From JBOHWJ01 sp050736615 (lineage in GTDB: Bacteria; Desulfobacterota; Binatia; Binatales; Binataceae): a DNA stretch of 7,729 nt. Of the stretch, positions 5,445-7,729 are shown in pieces. The notes beneath the pieces were generated by a model. It saw only the letters and a list, made by a program, of their open reading frames with translations. It searched no databases and was not told where the DNA came from. Position numbers and translations under genes: made by a program. The stretch spans positions 1 through 7,729 of the forward strand of contig JBOHWL010000016.1 in NCBI GenBank assembly GCA_050736615.1, given 5' to 3'. How positions within the stretch are numbered: the stretch's first letter is position 1; every line of letters begins with the position of its first letter.

Positions 5445-6575
5445 ATGACGGATAACCGCGGCAGCTCCGCCTCGGAGCCTCCAAAACGCATTTTGATCGT
5501 GCTGCTGGGCGCGATTGGCGATGTCGTGCGCGCGCTGCCGTTGCTCGGCCGTATGCGCCGCGCGTGGCCGCTAGCGCATATTGCGTGGGCGGTTGAACCC
5601 AAATCACGTCCACTGCTCGAAGGCCATCCGTGGCTCGACCAGCTTATTGTCTATGAGCGGACACGCGCGCCGTGGTCGTTCGCGCCGTTTTTAATCGAGG
5701 TGCGCCATGGGCATTTTGACCTGGTGCTCGACCTGCAGCGTCATCTCAAGAGCGGTTTGGCCTCCTTGGTGTCGCGAGCACCCGAACGTCTGGGCTTCAG
5801 TGCGACAAATACGAAAGAGCTGAACCATTGGTTTTCGTCGCGGACCATCGGGCCACAGCCGAGAATGCGGCTCAAGCTGGCGCAGTATCTCACCTTCGCC
5901 GATCGGCTCGAACTGCCGCCGACGCCGGTGGAATTTGGCCTGCGTCCGTCATCCGACGAGAGCCGTCGCGTACGCGCCTTGCTGGCCGACGCGCCGCAGC
6001 CGCGGTTGGCGGTGATCCTCGGTTCGTCATGGCCCAGCCGGGTCTATTTTCCCGAGGCAGTCGCGGCGGTAGTCCACAATCTGGCCGCGCCCGCCGATCA
6101 CGCGCTGTTTCCGATTCTTGTAGGCGGCCCGGAGGAACTGGCCTTGGCGGCCGAAGTGACACGTTATCTGGGCTCGACGCGATGCTTGAACTTGGCCGGG
6201 CGTACCGGCTTGCGCGATTTGTTCGCGCTCTTTGAAGAATGCTCAGCGGCCTTCGGTCCCGATTCGGGGCCGATGCATATTGCGGCGGCGATGGGATGTC
6301 CGGTGGTGTCGCTCTGGGGCGCAACCGCGCCCGCGCGCTCGGCGCCGTGGGGTTTTGCCGATTTTGCGCTGGCCGCCGAGATCCCCTGTCATCCATGCTA
6401 TTTGCGCCGGTGCCCTATCGGGCGTGAGTGCATGCGCCGCATCGCGCCTGAAGAGGTCGCCGCGGCGCTCAGACGCGCCCTCGTGACCGTGCATGAGCGC
6501 CCGGTGGAAGCTTCGATTGACGCACATGAGAGCGCGCGCGACGACGCACCGGGCCTTGTCATCGGGGATTCATGA
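5445..6575 (+). CDS. Family 9 glycosyltransferase (LPS heptosyltransferase type)
   Basis: The protein has 376 residues from the ATG at 5445; a TTG at 5442 would add one. It transfers a nucleotide-activated sugar, in this family usually ADP-heptose, onto the LPS inner core at the cytoplasmic face of the inner membrane. The N-domain starts KRILIVLLGAIGDVVRALP, with the Asp of GD likely catalytic. The C-domain has GSSWPSRVYFPE, then the nucleotide-sugar motif GPDSGPMHIAAAMGCPVVSLWG (near 271-292). A cluster of four cysteines follows (C-x2-C-x4-C-x5-C, 315-329), found in a subset of the family and possibly metal-binding. The start lacks a clear Shine-Dalgarno. The stop overlaps the next start as ATGA, indicating translational coupling. 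The exact acceptor, such as WaaC, WaaF or WaaQ type, is not resolved. Confidence 0.9.
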   Translation: MTDNRGSSASEPPKRILIVLLGAIGDVVRALPLLGRMRRAWPLAHIAWAVEPKSRPLLEGHPWLDQLIVYERTRAPWSFAPFLIEVRHGHFDLVLDLQRHLKSGLASLVSRAPERLGFSATNTKELNHWFSSRTIGPQPRMRLKLAQYLTFADRLELPPTPVEFGLRPSSDESRRVRALLADAPQPRLAVILGSSWPSRVYFPEAVAAVVHNLAAPADHALFPILVGGPEELALAAEVTRYLGSTRCLNLAGRTGLRDLFALFEECSAAFGPDSGPMHIAAAMGCPVVSLWGATAPARSAPWGFADFALAAEIPCHPCYLRRCPIGRECMRRIAPEEVAAALRRALVTVHERPVEASIDAHESARDDAPGLVIGDS

Positions 6576-7420
6576 GTACGGCGGCACCATCGTCAACTCT
6601 GGAATGCAACGGCTGGCGGATTCACCTCGGCGAGCTTGACACCGGGATCGGCGAGCCCGCAAAACTTCTCACGTCCGCTGTAATGGCGATCAACGCGCCA
6701 GCCGCGCCGCATCGCCGCTCCCGTCATGCCACGACTTATCGCATCCAGGGCTCTCCACAGGTCAACTTCCGTGAGATGTTTGTCAAGATTCTGGACGCTC
6801 CCACGGGAACCGCCTGGGTCAAGCGCTTGATCCGTGGCTCAACCGCCGCCCATGTTCTCCGGATCACGCGCGCGCTCACCAGCGCGGGGGTTGCCACTGC
6901 CCCGCTCTTATTTTGGGGTCACGAGATCATCGGCGGAAGGGAGTTCCTGCTCACGCGCCGGGCGGAGGGTGAGGGCATCTTCAACGCGATAGACGCGCTT
7001 AAGACGGGCCCGCCGGTCCACAAGTGGGCGCTGATGCGCGCGCTGGGCCGGGAGGTCGCGCGCCTTCATCTGAGTGGCTTCGTACATGGCGACCTGACTC
7101 CCTACAACATTTTCGTGATTCGCGATGAACCACCGCGTTTCGTCTTCATCGACCATGAACGCACACGGCGCAATTTCGCCGTCGGACGCAAGCGGCGCCA
7201 GTTGCGCAATCTGGTGCAACTGGGCCGCTTTGCGGTGCCCGGATTAAGCCGCACCGACCGAGCACGGGTGCTTGACGCGTACGCGGGGGCCTTTGGTCTC
7301 CGCAAGCCGCGCCGGCTGCGTCGGCGCGTGGCGAATATGTTGCTAAAGCGACAATCGCGCGACCGACGATCCGTCCATCGCTCAGCCGGCCGCGCATCGG
7401 TGCGCACGTCGGTGGTTTGA
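6572..7420 (+). CDS. LPS core kinase-like protein (WaaP/KdkA/InaA-type kinase fold)
   Basis: This is a 282-residue member of the LPS kinase branch of the protein-kinase fold, which uses ATP to phosphorylate core sugars such as heptose or Kdo. The ATP lysine is in MFVKILD (Lys72). The catalytic loop is VHGDLTPYN (171-179) with Asp174 as base and Asn179 as metal ligand, and FIDHER (192-197) with Asp194 replaces the DFG. The tail from 245 to 282 is very rich in Arg and Lys, and may contact anionic LPS or the membrane surface. There is no signal peptide or membrane segment. The start overlaps the previous stop by 4 bases, so it is probably made together with the family 9 enzyme. The sugar substrate cannot be told from the sequence. 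Confidence 0.87.
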   Translation: MSTAAPSSTLECNGWRIHLGELDTGIGEPAKLLTSAVMAINAPAAPHRRSRHATTYRIQGSPQVNFREMFVKILDAPTGTAWVKRLIRGSTAAHVLRITRALTSAGVATAPLLFWGHEIIGGREFLLTRRAEGEGIFNAIDALKTGPPVHKWALMRALGREVARLHLSGFVHGDLTPYNIFVIRDEPPRFVFIDHERTRRNFAVGRKRRQLRNLVQLGRFAVPGLSRTDRARVLDAYAGAFGLRKPRRLRRRVANMLLKRQSRDRRSVHRSAGRASVRTSVV

Positions 7421-7424
7421 GGAG
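7421..7424 (+). promoter_or_regulatory. Shine-Dalgarno site of the family 2 glycosyltransferase gene
   Basis: GGAG, within GAGGAG that overlaps the kinase stop codon, lies 12 bases before the ATG at 7437. The spacing is somewhat long, but no better start is seen. Confidence 0.5.
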
Positions 7425-7436
7425 CACGGTAGCGCA

Positions 7437-7729
7437 ATGGCGCCAATCGCAATTTCGGTGGTGATCCCAGTCTACAACGAGATCAATACCATCGGCCAGG
7501 TGATTGAACGCGTGCTCAAATGCGGCTGCGAAGTTGAAGTGCTGGTCGTGGATGACGCCTCGACTGACGGCACTCGCGAGTTTCTCAAGCGATGCGCGGA
7601 TCCCAACGTTCATTGTTTTTTCCATGCGGTCAATCGCGGCAAGGGAGCGGCCCTGCGGCTCGGCTTCGCCGCGGCGAAAAAGCCCTTGGTAATCGTGCAG
7701 GACGCCGATCTCGAATATGACCCGTGCGA
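7437..7729 (+). CDS. Family 2 glycosyltransferase (polyprenyl-phosphate sugar transferase type), N-terminal part
   Basis: 97 codons are visible before the window ends. The protein opens SVVIPVYNE (7-15), then VLVVDDASTDGT (35-46), NRGKGAALRLGF (66-77) and VQDADLEYDP (87-96), with the metal-binding DxD at Asp89 and Asp91. This order, especially GKGAALR followed by QDADLEYDP, is that of DPM1-like family 2 enzymes that load a sugar onto a polyprenyl phosphate at the membrane. The nucleotide donor cannot be seen. It is 16 bases after the kinase stop in the same direction and is probably the third gene of the LPS or surface-glycan operon. The start is reasonable; an annotation from the complete gene could shift the subfamily. 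Confidence 0.88.
   Translation, partial: MAPIAISVVIPVYNEINTIGQVIERVLKCGCEVEVLVVDDASTDGTREFLKRCADPNVHCFFHAVNRGKGAALRLGFAAAKKPLVIVQDADLEYDPC

Noticed and set aside
1..7729. CRISPR array, insertion sequence, rRNA or tRNA gene
   Set aside because: No regularly spaced repeats, transposase motifs, terminal inverted repeats or RNA gene signatures were seen on either strand.

Overview
The window comes from a GC-rich Gram-negative bacterium. It carries lipopolysaccharide (LPS) core genes (family 9 heptosyltransferase type, LPS kinase type), a proton-pumping complex I subunit and an ImuA/ImuB translesion pair. No gene is diagnostic of a phylum. The mix fits a soil or environmental lineage such as Deltaproteobacteria in the broad sense, Acidobacteria or Binatota-like bacteria, but this is a guess.

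Layout. Bases 1-111 hold the start of a minus-strand gene for a small exported protein, cut by the window edge. Bases 112-384 are a divergent, AT-rich control region. It has a TTGACA promoter facing each way, a perfect 21-bp palindrome over the minus-strand -10 box, and a perfect 11-bp hairpin in the minus-strand leader. From 385 to 2981 runs a two-gene cassette, imuA-like then imuB: a RecA-fold protein followed by a Y-family polymerase homologue that lacks its catalytic acidic residues but keeps a clamp-binding motif. No dnaE2 follows. Bases 2982-3308 contain two inverted-repeat structures. A cytoplasmic serine hydrolase of the beta-lactamase fold follows (3309-4469). Bases 4470-4948 hold no convincing gene but some RNA-like structure. 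A lone nuoA (4949-5308) stands apart from any other nuo gene.

From about 5445 to the end is an LPS or surface-glycan operon: a family 9 glycosyltransferase, an LPS kinase-like protein that overlaps it by ATGA, and a family 2 glycosyltransferase cut by the window edge. The first two probably add and phosphorylate core sugars. The third probably loads or transfers a sugar at the membrane.

The most unusual points are the solitary nuoA, an imuAB pair without dnaE2 whose ImuA-like protein has an AT-rich insertion and lacks the RecA catalytic glutamate, a possibly leaderless imuA-like transcript, and the palindrome and hairpin controlling the truncated exported-protein gene. No complete new system is evident.
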